Below the pieces are notes generated by a model. It was given only the letters and a program-made list of their open reading frames with translations. It had not been told where the DNA came from and did no database searches. From contig OX377204.1 of the NCBI GenBank assembly GCA_947396885.1, positions 41,439,975 through 41,503,974 on the forward strand: a DNA stretch of 64,000 nt, read 5' to 3'. A program made the translations under genes and the position numbers. Shown piece after piece: positions 33,127 to 44,406 of this stretch. This DNA comes from Heligmosomoides polygyrus polygyrus (lineage: Eukaryota; Nematoda; Chromadorea; Rhabditida; Heligmosomidae). The first letter of the stretch is position 1. Each line of letters starts with the position of its first letter.

Positions 33127-35140
33127 GTTTATTATTTATTTATTATTTATTTATAGTACGTGGATATTCACGCAGACAGAACCAGTTATCCGAAAAGACA
33201 ATAAAAGGTAAACACAACGAGAAGAACAAGACATGCATGCATGATAGTTGATTAGAAATACACCACCCTAATGAATCATCCTTTGATGTACCTGTCAATG
33301 AGCTTTTTCACTTGTGAAATGGAACTCGGTAGTCCATATTTTTTAGAAAATTTTAGAAACTCAGAACCAGCTCTTCGGGTAAAAAAGGAAGCTCGCAGTC
33401 GTGACCTTGCCTTAGGAAAATGAATTTTTGTCCTACAACCACGCGTGTTTGAAGAAGATGTTGTGTAAAATTTGTCGGGACGTAAGCTTACTCTTTTAGT
33501 GATCATTTTGTAAATCATGAGCAAATCATTTCTCTTCCTGCGAAGTAGCAAACTAGAAAGATTGAAAATTTTGTTCCGAACATTTGAAGCTGGAATGGAC
33601 GTGTAGTCATAACCGTAAAGCCGTATCCAAAGCTTTCGAGTGAAATTATTCTGCACCGCTTCTAGCCTGGCTTGGCTGCGCTTAGTAGGTGGATTGAACA
33701 CAGTGGTCCCGTATTCGAGTATGGGGCGAACATAAGAAATGTAAACCAATCTGAGGTGACTAACTGTGTTTGTGGACAAGCCTCTAAATAAACTGTGGAT
33801 GACTCTATCTGCCTTACTCGCTGTTACTTCGCAATGTTCATCAAACGTAAGTCTAGCGTTTAAAATGAAGCCTAGGTCACGATGTTTAGCGGTTTTGTTT
33901 ATCTGATTTCCATGGGGGTAATAAGCGTAGTCGTCTTCTACGCTTCCGAGGTGAAGAAACTTCGTTTTGGTACTAGAGAGGGGGAGCTTCCAGGTAACAG
34001 ACCAATCAGCAACTGCAGTAATAGCTGACTGGAGCGCCACACGGTCGTCAGTTTTTTGAATGCTCTTGTAGACTTTGATATCGTCAGCAAACATTTGGCA
34101 AGAGATATTAAACGGTCTTATCGAGCTTGGCAAATCAGACGTGTATATAATGAACAAGATGGGAGATAAAACCCCACCTTGAGGTACTCCGCTTGTGACT
34201 GGATAGGCAGAGGAAAACGACTGATTGACCTTGACTTGGAAAGACCTACCGGTGATGAAGTTGCTAATCCATTTTACTATCCTAGGATGCAAATTGATAT
34301 TTTCAAGCTTAAAGATAAGCTCCTTAAAAGGGACTCTATCGAATGTTTTGGAGAAATCGAAGAAAATGACATCAACGTCAAGGTTTTGATCAAGTGCTTT
34401 TGTCCATTCTTCCAGAGAAACAAGCATCGAAGTCTCAGTTGATCTTCCTGTTCTAAAGCCATGCTGACTATCAGGTATAATGCCGTTGTTTTCTATATGT
34501 CTCACTATTGATAGTTTTAAAATTTTTTCAAAAACTCTAGCAAAAATCGACGTTATGCTAATAGGGCGATAGTTCGAGACGTCAGAACAAGGAGGCTTTT
34601 TTGGAATGGGTGTAACATAAGCATGCTTCCAACATGAAGGAACTTCACCATACATGTAGCTGAAGTTAAAGATGTTTACTAGTGGAGCAACAATCGCAAC
34701 GGCAACCTTACGTATGAAATAAGGAGGGATTTCATCGGGTGTAGTTGAATAAGACAAAGGCAGATTGCATAGGTGTTTGTAAACGTCTACATCATAAAAC
34801 CATACTGAGCTGTCTTCGATAGGAGAAACAAACATTTCAGTATCAGTATCATGAATAACATCCCTGCCCAAATTCATGTTATTATTCGAGAATGATTTGT
34901 GGAAGTGCTTAGCCAACATAGTCGCACGTTGCTGATCAGTAACAGCTGAGTTTCCTTCTCCATCCTTTAGAACAGGAATATGAGTTGGAGTGCTTTTTAG
35001 CCTAGAATTTAACAACCTGTAAAACGAGCATTTTTTAGGATCTTGGAGCAATTTTCTTTCAACGTAGTTGTAGATGAAGTGATTTCGTTTTCTTCGCACA
35101 TTACTTGAAGGTGTTTGGTGATGAAAGTGCTATTCTCCAC
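33127..35140 (-). mobile_element. CR1/jockey-like LINE, 5'-truncated
   Basis: A minus-strand reverse transcriptase frame followed downstream by a 3' tail of AAATAATAAATAAATAATAAA type at 33127-33152. There is no endonuclease upstream; an in-frame stop lies just before 35100, so the copy is 5'-truncated, as usual for LINEs. Confidence 0.8.
33276..35099 (-). CDS. CR1/jockey-like reverse transcriptase (partial ORF2)
   Basis: 607 open codons without a stop. Motifs: NYRPI at 176-180, FFDFSKTFD at 246-254 with the first catalytic Asp, GVPQGGVLSP at 304-313, and FADD at 337-340. A C-terminal region resembling other nematode LINE ORF2 ends follows (SYVRPILEYG, RRKRNDLLMIYK). The first codon is GTG within a longer truncated frame, so it is not a real start. 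The domain is uninterrupted over 1.8 kb, which suggests a fairly young insertion. Assignment within CR1/jockey/Vingi clades is uncertain. Confidence 0.85.
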   Translation of the reverse strand: MRRKRNHFIYNYVERKLLQDPKKCSFYRLLNSRLKSTPTHIPVLKDGEGNSAVTDQQRATMLAKHFHKSFSNNNMNLGRDVIHDTDTEMFVSPIEDSSVWFYDVDVYKHLCNLPLSYSTTPDEIPPYFIRKVAVAIVAPLVNIFNFSYMYGEVPSCWKHAYVTPIPKKPPCSDVSNYRPISITSIFARVFEKILKLSIVRHIENNGIIPDSQHGFRTGRSTETSMLVSLEEWTKALDQNLDVDVIFFDFSKTFDRVPFKELIFKLENINLHPRIVKWISNFITGRSFQVKVNQSFSSAYPVTSGVPQGGVLSPILFIIYTSDLPSSIRPFNISCQMFADDIKVYKSIQKTDDRVALQSAITAVADWSVTWKLPLSSTKTKFLHLGSVEDDYAYYPHGNQINKTAKHRDLGFILNARLTFDEHCEVTASKADRVIHSLFRGLSTNTVSHLRLVYISYVRPILEYGTTVFNPPTKRSQARLEAVQNNFTRKLWIRLYGYDYTSIPASNVRNKIFNLSSLLLRRKRNDLLMIYKMITKRVSLRPDKFYTTSSSNTRGCRTKIHFPKARSRLRASFFTRRAGSEFLKFSKKYGLPSSISQVKKLIDRYIKG

Positions 35141-36609
35141 ATTTTCTAACATGTGGATAATTCCACATGTGCAAGAATTAAAATTTGAAGGACCGATTTC
35201 GAGAACTAGTTCTGCAGTAAGTTTTGTACTCGCGTCTCTTGTAATTTATTGCATATGTGAAGCTCACTACATGTACATGTAACTCACCATGGAACTGTCT
35301 CACGCGTATGTCTGAACAGGAACAACGAATAGCACAGGAGAACCTCCACCTTTCAATATTAGTAAGGGGTGTTCCATTTCTGCAAAGTCCTTGAACTCAA
35401 CAAACTACGGGCCCAGAAAGTTGGCGATTGAGTAGCACTGTAAACATCTGACACGTACGCGGGTGTTCTGCGTTAGCATAAGAGAGGTGGGAAAAGATAA
35501 TGGGCAAGCGGGTCAGTGGCTCACGGAGGAGTGACGGCGCTTCATAGCCAGAGGGAAAGGTGTTCGACTCCCGTGCCTTGCCATATTTCTGCAAGCTCTA
35601 CTGTTCGTTCCTTGTTTGCTATTTACCACATTCCCAATTTTACATAGGTGTATATTCCACTATAGGCTTCCGAATGAGTCAGTTACTCCCTCCGCCTCCC
35701 TGTATTATATACGTCCCTGTATTTCGCTGCAGATTTTTTCTTGGAGGGGGAGGCCTTGAATAAATGAGGTATGAACCACCCCAACTATCGATATAAATGA
35801 AGCAGCAGCAAATGCGAGCAGGATATGATCGTAAAAATTCACGGGTAGAGATTGAGGTCCAATCGTCGTTAACTGACAAGAGTTGTACATGCTCAAGGAA
35901 GGACTGCCGATTGTTGCATAAGTACAGCGGTAGTCTACCGCCCCTATAAGGTATACAACTGGACACAATGATGATGGCTATAACAACCCCAGTAGGCAAG
36001 TGCTTATAACTTACCATCATTCTCTTGTATTCCGTTAGACGACACTTTGTTTTTTTTTCTGCTGAGCCGACCTTTCAAAAATTGTTAAAAATAGGTAATA
36101 TGGATTTGATGTTAGAGATAGCCTCAGAGAGATATCAAAAGTCAAAAGTTGATCACAATGGCTCGTCATGACATGGATGTAAGCTCTCCTGACCAAGCGA
36201 TTAACTAAAAAAGGTCTAGGGGTCTAAAAAAGTATCTAGGTAAATCATAAGCGGCACTATTACGCTTGCATACCCTAGAGATTGAGAAAAGATTGAAAAA
36301 TTTTATCGCCCAAGCTTCGCCCAAGAGCGTTATTTGGGGTGGTGATCACCAATTTGACAACTGTTTTTAGTATTACGGTGGGGCATGGTAGGTTACGGTA
36401 GGTGCGATGAGTCCACGCGGGCGAAAGGATCGTGACCCCGATAGCTTTGCTCCCCACACCAACCGTAATCAGCCGAAATTTCAAAAACAGATGTAAGATT
36501 CGTGATCAACACCCCAAATAATCTTACTTTGCGAATTTTGCTCTGGAAGTCGTGAAAATGCAGAACTTGCAGTATAGTATATAGGGGAGGGGGGGGGATA
36601 AAGCGTGAG
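35141..36609. other. No gene; one tRNA-like SINE head
   Basis: At 35508-35583 (plus) a tRNA-like module carries TCAGTGGCTCACGG and a GTGTTCGACTCCC B box. The matching module is on the minus strand at 36962-37040. At 36330-36540, an ATTCGTGATCAACACCCC word resembles part of the inverted arm near 48850 (ATTCGTAATCAGCGCCCC), so a diverged relative of that repeat may be present. A G run lies at about 36585-36597. Confidence 0.45.
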
Positions 36610-36880
36610 GATAAAGGATGGCGTTACTCAATCCCTTTTAGGGATGCGCCACGCATTATTACTTCTAAGGGATGTCGTGGAGGCTATTTCAATGACCATG
36701 CAATGAATTGTGGCGGCCAGGAAGAAGTCAGCGCTCTATCCTTTCCAGACACGTGCAGTACCAATTCACCGACCCTGGAGATGGAAGGTTTAGTTGGCTG
36801 AGTGGAAAAACCAAGATCATGGTATCGATTGCACGCGACAGGCGGCACCTAATCCTCCTGTTCTTCACGATCACGGGGCG
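36610..36880 (-). mobile_element. tRNA-derived SINE, family 1
   Basis: Minus-strand copy. The tail GGATAAAGGATGGCGTTACTC is at the left, then GACGTCGTGGAGG- and GCCACAATTCATTG-like family words, with the decayed head to the right. Confidence 0.7.
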
Positions 36881-36961
36881 GGGATAACTAATGAAAAGCT
36901 CTTACTGAACGCAATTTTGGAAGTCTATAGCGAAATATAGACCTAAATGCAAAAATCCTGC

Positions 36962-37040
36962 AAGACTCCGGAGTCGAACACCTTTCCCACTGGCTATGAA
37001 GCGTTGTCATTCCCCCTGAGTAACCGGCCCGCTTGCTCTA
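36962..37040 (-). mobile_element. tRNA-like SINE head
   Basis: Reverse complement of the module at 35508-35583: GGGGGAATGAC, CATAGCCAGTGGGAAAGG and GTGTTCGACTCC. The body is not defined. An AAAT run follows at 37066-37080. Confidence 0.5.
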
Positions 37041-37080
37041 TTACCTTTCCCCACCTCTTTTACAATAAATAAATAAATAA

Positions 37081-39380
37081 GTTAGAACGCTTCCTCCGTT
37101 AAGAGAGGTAGCACCAATCCTGCCTCCCGCGTGAGGAGGGATTTTGTAAGCCTGATTGCTGTAAGTCGGGTAATCGACTCGACTTGCACGCGAATCTGGT
37201 GAGTGTAGCATGTTCTACGGCCTGCCCTGAAGCACACGCTACCTATACTTGCTTCCAAAGCGTGGAAGTTCCGTTACCTTTTGGAAACTGTTAATCTTTG
37301 GAGCACCAGAGAAAGTGTAGCGTGTTATGATACTCGTGAACGGGGAATTGTGACACGCCTACGGACAGCTCGTCCTCGAACTAACCCATTTGAATACTCC
37401 GTGAAATTTGATGGGGAGGTCTAAGCTCGGCAGCTGCCAGGAGGTTGTTCAGTAACCCTTGTGAGATACCAGCTATGTATGGCATCAATGTAAAGGCAGT
37501 CAACCTACTTTTCAGTGGATAAGGAAAGTATTCACTTGCTCATTTCTATTAACTCGCACGTATGGCAGACTTGCTGTGCAGTTCATGAGGAGACAACATG
37601 TTTAGTCCGAGTGCCATTATGATGAAGAGCAGCGCTAGTCAACATATTCACCATTCCGTGAGAAATGGTCGCTGTTGTCGTGACTTTTGTGATTAAAAAC
37701 CGTCGAAGTAGTCCACTACAGGCTACATCCCCGTGTGAGTAAGAGACAACTGCCAACTTACAGCAGCGTTACTTGAACTGAGAACAATATTACTGTATAG
37801 AAGGATATCTGCGGATCTTATATTTTGTTTCCGCATTCTTCAGCGAGAAGTAAGACTGGAGCCAGCAAGTTTTAGATTCTTGGACCTTCCAGTGAACGTT
37901 CAAGTGAGTTTAAACTAGACTATGTCAAAATTCGGAATAGGAAGAAATCGCAGTTTTTCAACTTCGTGCTGTTACGATTTGATAAGTGGCTTCAATGCTT
38001 ACCTAGCGACGTGTTAGCATCTAAGGATAGTCGCACATTTAGACAAAACTTAGGAAAAATTAAACTTTTGCGATGCTTAGGAATTCATAACGTTAATCAC
38101 GAACCCGCATTCAGGGCAATTCCATAAATCCAGCCTGGAAGCCATTTGACTTGTTATAAGCTGCAATGTGTCAGGAACAGCCGGCTCCACATTAAGTGCT
38201 TTATGTGCGCTACGATTAACTGAGTGAATTTCTCTCGCTCTCTCTCTCTTATTGCTGATTTTGATGTATGTTCTACGTGTTTGTGCTTTTTACACACAGT
38301 CAGAAGTTTAGTTTTTTGATTTGTTACTTGTTTTCACGTACTCTTTCTCGCTCTCGTCGTACTGCACAAGGCCTTCTCTCCAGTCCACATAGGTTGTGAG
38401 AACCAACATGTCTTGAACCAAAGCCTGGGCTCTTGGCCGTCCATTTTTACAACTTTTGTGAGTTTGATGCCACGCGTTTCCTGTCCTATTTGCCGGTTCC
38501 ATGGGGCGGCCAGCGTATGTACCTATGTGCTGAAGTTCCTGTACCTACCTGAGCAAAATAGCTGGCTGACGCGGATAGGCAAGCTCCGTTGCCTCAATCG
38601 TATCCTCGTGCTCATCTGAACATGAGGCGTTTTGCCTGGTGAGATAGGTATGGTCGCTGATATAGATTAATGAAATAAGTGCTTCCACTTAGGCTAATTT
38701 AAGCTATCGGCAAGAACGTACGTGTTGTAGCCTGCTTCCAGCCCTCCTTATGTGTGGTTATGTTAAATTACACTTGTCTCTCAACCCGTGTGGATTGGTC
38801 TTCGTTTTTATGATTAAACCTGTGATTTCTGTTTTGTTTTCAAGCGTTGTCGTAACTACCTGTTTGTTGTAAATTTACTAATACTAATAATTTAATCACA
38901 TGGCTTATTTTTGTTAGGTTTTTCGTGTTATACTTGTGGCACGTCCCTGAGACGTAGTTAAATAAATAAATAAATAAATATTTTTTAGTTAATGCTCCTT
39001 CACCTATGTAACACTTCTTAGAAACCTGCCCTTTTGATAGCATAGGCAGAGTAATCGTTAGGTACACCATCATTCGTTCTGCTTCCGTGCACAGATCTGC
39101 GAAAGAGGAGAGGGGGGAGGGAGAACGAAGGTGGGTTGATCATTGGTAGCCTAAGCTTTGCAAGATGTACAGGGTGAATTCCTCGGCTTGTTCCTATATC
39201 CCAGCCTTCGATGACAAAGCATCGTCAAACATGTACTAGCGGAGGGAAACCTTAAAAAGTACAGGAGCTTCTGGTAACCACCTGAGCCCATCAGGCACAA
39301 AACTATTCTGCCCTGTCTACCGCAAAAGCCCTGCTCACCTTGTTATTGCATTGACCTTCCGATCTCTTTCCCGTCGCCGT
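37081..39380. other. No gene recognised; LINE-like tail
   Basis: Short frames only. A (CT)n tract is near 38231-38250. The T-rich 38760-38960 segment ends GAGACGTAGTTAAATAAATAA, i.e. an (AAAT)n tail at about 38959-38980, probably the 3' end of a plus-oriented LINE. Confidence 0.4.
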
Positions 39381-39381
39381 C

Positions 39382-39542
39382 ACGTTGGCGTTGCGACCCT
39401 CGAAGCAGTTTTGATCAGACATCGTTCGAAGGGCATTTCACCAAACAGGGAATGTTACACTGATTTCTGAGAGCATGATACTCTCGCGCCCTTTGGCTAC
39501 TTATATAAGTGCAAGGCGAGTGGATGAAGAGCCTATTGAACA
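39382..39542 (+). promoter_or_regulatory. Promoter of the third Gly/His-rich peptide gene
   Basis: Shares CGTTGGCG, GGAATGTTACACTGATT (39449-39465) and GAGCATGATACTCTC (39471-39485) with units A and B, at the same 5-base spacing. TATATAA is at 39502-39508 and the ATG at 39543. Flanking sequence beyond this block is unrelated, so the conservation is selective. Confidence 0.78.
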
Positions 39543-42250
39543 ATGCAGTTTCAGCACATCATTCTGGCCATTTTGGCGGTCTTCTTAATCAGTCAGTTTT
39601 CTTTCTTCTACATTTTTACAGCAGTCTTTTAAAATGCGCCTTTAAGGTACACTTGGCGTCGAGTGCAAAAGCCATGATCACAGCTCCGAATCAGCTGGAC
39701 GGTGAGAAATTAACAATATTTTATGCAATGGAGTTGACGGTGTTCTGCGCACTACATAAATGCTCGCACCACACTCTATGACAATGATTGGAAATCTTTA
39801 GGCCTATTGACAATAAAGTAGCATCGATTTATTGATGGACAGAACCTTTTGCTCAGTTACGGCGGCTCGCTTCATAAAGTGTTCGTACTGCACATGCGCC
39901 TAAGCAAGACTTATTGTCGCAGCAAACGCAGAATTAAGAACCAAAATATTCCAACCAAAGCTCTATTTTCAGGCATCGAAGGCGGTCACACGGACACGGT
40001 GAGTCTCCCTCTCTCTATCGTACCTCAATGACCTTCCTTCATGTTTGTATGCAAAAATATGTATTATCCCACTATACAACAATAGGGTAGTAAGAGCTAT
40101 TGAGTGGCGCTTTGTCAGAAATTAGCGGAAAATAAGGATAAAGGACGGCGTTCATCAACTCCTTTTGGGATGTGCCACGCGCCACGACATCCTCTTCTTC
40201 TACAGAATGTGATGGAGGAGATTTGAATCGTATTTGGCCTATACAATGATTTGCGGTTACGAGCCGATGTACGATTCAGTGTTTTATCCTTCCCGTACGA
40301 GTCTGGTACCAATTTACCAACCCAGGAGAGGTGTAAGGCTTTGTTGGCCAGGGCGGGAAATCCTAACCAAGAACCTGGTATCGGGTGCAGGCGATAGCCA
40401 GCATCTCCTCCGACTACGTTTCACGCGCCCCGCGGAAAATGTGTGCCAGAACATCGCGAAAAAATCCTGACTACGCCCGACGTGCATCGGTTTCAGAAGA
40501 CGTAATGGATACGTCGAAAATGCGGACGCTCTTCGTACGACGTATGGGAGCCGTCATTTGATTATGAAAACCAACGCACGTCGTATATATGTACATACCA
40601 TGTCACAATTATTCCGCTTGCTATTCACAAAATGAACTGGAAACTAGAAGACTAAATAGAATCTGATCGGATCCTGGAAGATTGTGAAAGGTACAAATAG
40701 ACTCGCAGACGCTCGAGCGACGCTGCTTACCATTTATATGTATACTTGCAGAAATTAAATAAAAGCGGATGACGAAATACAGAACGGAAGGATGCGAATG
40801 ATAGCTGGAAATCAAAATATAGGAGATGGAAACAGTGCACATCCTCCATTTGTTGACAACCCCACCAGAACGGCATCGGAAACTAGTTGGCCCTACACCA
40901 CCTAAGCTTGCGAACGCTTCCGATAGGCCCAATTTTTCATAGGTTGAGGCTCAACCACATCAGAACATGATATGTCATCGTAACATTAACAACATCCAGC
41001 ATCCTTCATGCTAGAGTTAGCACAATCAAGCAAAACGCAATCAAAGCATAGTCCTATCGTATCAGCGTGCAGTTCGCCTACTTGAGATGACATGGCTAGT
41101 GATCCATAAAGCGTACAGAACAGACGTTGTTTGTGAACTCTCCTTTCAAGTAACTTTTTTGAAAGTAGTTTTTCTTTTTTCCAAATGTACCAAATTCCAA
41201 AAGGTAGGCGAAAAATTGAGAGTTACCGTTTGGGCCCAGGATGCTTGTTATCCTTCACCACGGACCTCGGAAAAGGAACGGTATTCAGTCTGCCTGTCAA
41301 AAAGGTCCGACAGAAGTGGTGTTACCTCGACGTTGCTCTGCTATAGGTCGGCTTACACTGGGGCATCCTAAACTTGCACACTGACTTAATGAATAAAGTT
41401 TTAAATTGGCAACACATAGAGGGGACTTTAAAAGGTAAGCTGAAGAACAAGAAAGGACTTGCTTGTGCGCACTTGAGCGTACGTAAGTAAAAAAAAACGG
41501 AAGTATTATCCCAGACGTAAGCAGAGAAAAGGAGCTGTTAGCGAAGGCCAGACCAATAATTTCACTCTAATATGACAATATTTGCTTACCGCTAGAGTTA
41601 TCACTGAAGATGAAGTGACTGTAAGTGACCACTTCATTGTCCTTAAAATTACCAATATTCGAAATGGGGAAAAAAGCTAAACACATTCTGATAGAGCAGG
41701 TCACCTGTTTCCGATTGGTATATAAAACTGTCTCTCAGCGAAATTTAGAGGACAACGTAAAAAACGGCGGACGCATAGTTTCCATCCTAATATAATATGT
41801 ACCTGAGTACTCGACGAGAAGTCAATTTGTAAAAGATTACTCTCTTCTGCAAAACGAAAGTTTGAGATATGAAGGGGACAGATTCGAAGAAGGTAACGAT
41901 CGCTAGGATGGACCTGCTACAAAAAGAAGTCAAGTTTAAATGCTGAACTTTCGCACAACAGTGAGGGAAAGAAGTCGAATTTTGAGAGAGCAGGAAGCAA
42001 AGCCAGGAGATTGTACTGAAGAGTTTAAATGGTGCTGTTTTCAGGACACGGACACGGAGGGCATGGAGGAGGCCACGGAGGACACGGAGGATACGGTGGT
42101 CACGGGCACGGTGGTCACGGTGGTCACGGTGGTCACGGACACGGAGGACACGGAGGATACGGTGGTCACGGGCACGGTGGACACGGAGGGCACGGCCACG
42201 GAGGACATGGAGGATTCGGTGGACATGGCCATCATCACTTTGGAAAATAA
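39543..42250 (+). CDS. Secreted Gly/His-rich peptide precursor, diverged paralogue
   Basis: Exons 39543-39591, 39647-39701, 39973-39998 and 42045-42250 join in the same phases as units A and B, giving 111 residues. Signal peptide MQFQHIILAILAVFLI with VEC at 21-23; pro-region KSHDHSSESAG; RHRR at 35-38; mature part beginning RSHGHGHGHGG. The repeat part is longer and more His-rich than in A/B (22 His among the last 68 residues) with HGGYGGHGHGG units, ending HHHFGK, which would give a Phe-amide if processed like a neuropeptide. Exon 2 is 6 bp longer than in A/B. Intron 3 is 2.05 kb and contains a minus-strand SINE. Unchanged exon lengths and phases with repeat-region divergence suggest selection on the architecture. 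Confidence 0.82.
40134..40431 (-). mobile_element. tRNA-derived SINE, family 1, in intron 3 of paralogue
   Basis: Minus-strand copy: tail GGATAAAGGACGGCGTTC at the left; GGCGGGAAATCC and GGGTGCAGGCGATAGCC mark the head side. Inserted independently of the intronic SINEs in units A and B, because position and strand differ. Confidence 0.75.
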
Positions 42251-42858
42251 GCGACCTGCTCTGGAAAATCACGACCGATGTATAAAGTCTTTCGGTACCA
42301 CGCTGTGAACTGTTAGCAAACAAGAAAAGAACTAGGTGAGAGCGTACAAGAGTGCGCTGAGGTCTGAGTAAGGTGTACTGCAGAGTGGATCTTGTTTACT
42401 TCCCACATTCACAGGTGTGAAGTGCAAGGAAGTATGAAGCTGCATGTGTGGTCCACCTATCCTACAAAGGATACGCTCTACTCTCCACCGAGGAGCTTGA
42501 AAACCAAGTCGCAGTGACACTTCGAGGGGAGATGTGTGTCATGCTACACAGCTCCGAATGCTTGTTTTATATGCAGATGTGTTCCATATTTGCAAGCGAA
42601 GTCAGTGGAGGGAGTTACGTGAAATCGTCCTCGTTCGACTCTCGATGAATCTTGGCATGTTGATTATCGATATTCCAGCGTAGTGTTATGAGTTAAAGGC
42701 CAAGATTGCTACGGACTCTATTTCGGCTGTTTGGTGTCTTCGCTTTTTTTTGAGCCTGGAAAAGTCGAGAACACTTTATGAAACTTCTCCCCCAATCTCC
42801 ATCTCATCATACTGGATACTATTCTCGAGGAAAACAGAAACAAGACTCGATGTACCAG
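42251..42858. other. 3' flank of the paralogue; no further gene
   Basis: GATGTATAAA, 27 bases after the stop, is shared with units A and B. Short frames only beyond. Confidence 0.45.
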
Positions 42859-42937
42859 GTAAGAACTAACCTTTCAGATGGTTGCCGACGAGGACCACCG
42901 GTCACCGTCGGCAACCATCTGAAAGGTTAGCTCTTAC
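42859..42937. repeat. Near-perfect 32-bp-arm hairpin
   Basis: The arm at 42859-42890 pairs with 42906-42937 with a single mismatch around a 15-nt loop. The core word is TTTCAGATGGTTGCCGACG and its complement. No target duplication is seen. Length and loop size would suit a small-RNA precursor or a tiny MITE. Confidence 0.75.
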
Positions 42938-42992
42938 CATCTGAAAAGCGTGGGTACAGCCCTGAAACCACCCAGTTTAAAAACCCTGGAAG

Positions 42993-43515
42993 TCAGACCA
43001 TGTTGTTCAGAATCCACAGAGCTAGGCGAAGTGTGCAATGTCTTGGGTTATCACTACGCATCTTCCTTGCGGTTGACCTGTGGATTCTTGGTACTGATTC
43101 AAAAGGCCTCCATACTGCGACGCGCAGATATGTCACTTCCTCGAACCCAGATCGAGACGGACACCTGGAACATCGCGACCACATGGCACCGAAAAGGGTG
43201 GACACCGTGGGTTTCCAAAGGCCGTCTAGATGGATGTAGAAGTGTCTGCCCGTTTTTACTATGTATTCCTGCCCACGCACTTCATATGATATGGGGTGTA
43301 CTACGCCAGATATCACAATCTCACTCGCTTCTGTTAGCGCATACTGCGTAAGATGGAATGTATCACATCCGACCCTAGGTCCAATTTTGAACCAGTCCCC
43401 CGTCAAATTTATAGGAGGCACCTCAGCCACTCCTACCAAATCCTGGAGGCCCACCTTGCGAACGCACCCTGCGCTTAATTCGTCCGATAAGGCACGCAGA
43501 AGAGTACTTAACCCC
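42993..43515 (-). other. Uncharacterised open frame, about 170 codons
   Basis: Minus-strand frame, open from just after a TGA near 43515 to a stop near 42993, without an obvious ATG at the front. Composition is protein-like over the first 110 codons (contains INLTGDWFKIGPRVGCDTF and YIVKTGRHFYIHLDGLW) and less so afterwards. I do not recognise the family. It could be an exon, a fragment of a retroelement polyprotein, or chance. The plus-strand frames over it are shadows. Confidence 0.3.
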
Positions 43516-43559
43516 GCGCTTCTTCACGGCGAGCAACCACACCTCCTTTTCCAGAAAAA

Positions 43560-44206
43560 TTGCTGAAAATTGTAAAATTATAGGTTCCTACCTGTTCCTG
43601 TTTCGGATAGCGTACGATTTTCACTTCGTCCACATTGATCGCGATCCGCTATAGTAAACCACAAACACCGGTGTCGAACGAGCAGTGGTGGCTGGGGAAG
43701 CGGTGTGGTTGGACGTAGCGGTTTGTGTTTCGATTCTCTGGCGATGCAGTTTATTTGAAGTGTGATCAAAATTTGATATTGGTTCACAAAAATCTCGACC
43801 AATTACGATACATTATGGCAGATATATAGGAAGTAAAAGAGATGGATCGCCAACTTCCATCAGAACCTGACTCAAAGGGTTCATTAAGATGCTGATCACG
43901 AATATGACGCATGGCGCAGAAGAACCCAATTTGTTCTGACAGCATGCACATGCTTCGTGAACACTGAGCATGTATACGATTTTCCATAGCTACCGTACTT
44001 CACCGCAATTACAAAAACGGATTTCATATTCGTAATCTGCGCCTCCTCTTTTCGTCGAAATTTGAGTGAAAAAAACGTCGGCCCCAGAATCGTGATGGTC
44101 CAAGTAATGCTGAATCTGCTCTCCATCTTGGCGAAGTTTTCCATTGCGATCTAACATAGAGGGCTTCGATTGGTCGTGTCTGCGAAGAGCAAAAACGGGT
44201 TACACA
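43560..44206. other. No gene recognised
   Basis: Short frames only. Around 44020-44060, ATATTCGTAATCTGCGCC recalls the arm word at 48855, suggesting a diverged relative of that repeat. Confidence 0.35.
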
Positions 44207-44207
44207 A

Positions 44208-44280
44208 GGAAGGAAGGCGAACCGCCAACACTTGGTTCTCACCACACTGTTTCCTCACCCACTGCACCACCACGCCATGC
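44208..44280 (-). mobile_element. tRNA-like SINE head, family 2-like
   Basis: Minus strand: GGTGGTGCAGTGGGTGAGG (A-box side) and GGCGGTTCGCCTTCC (B-box side). The downstream body does not match the 28190 or 61160 copies. Confidence 0.5.
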
Positions 44281-44406
44281 ATGCTCGATGTTTTCGGCCT
44301 ACTTAGCACTAGAAGAGCGCAATTAAGGAAAAGTAAAAATGGACTGTTACTCTGTTCCACGACCTTCGTTGCAGATGTGGAACACGTTTAGAATCAGCGT
44401 CCGAAG

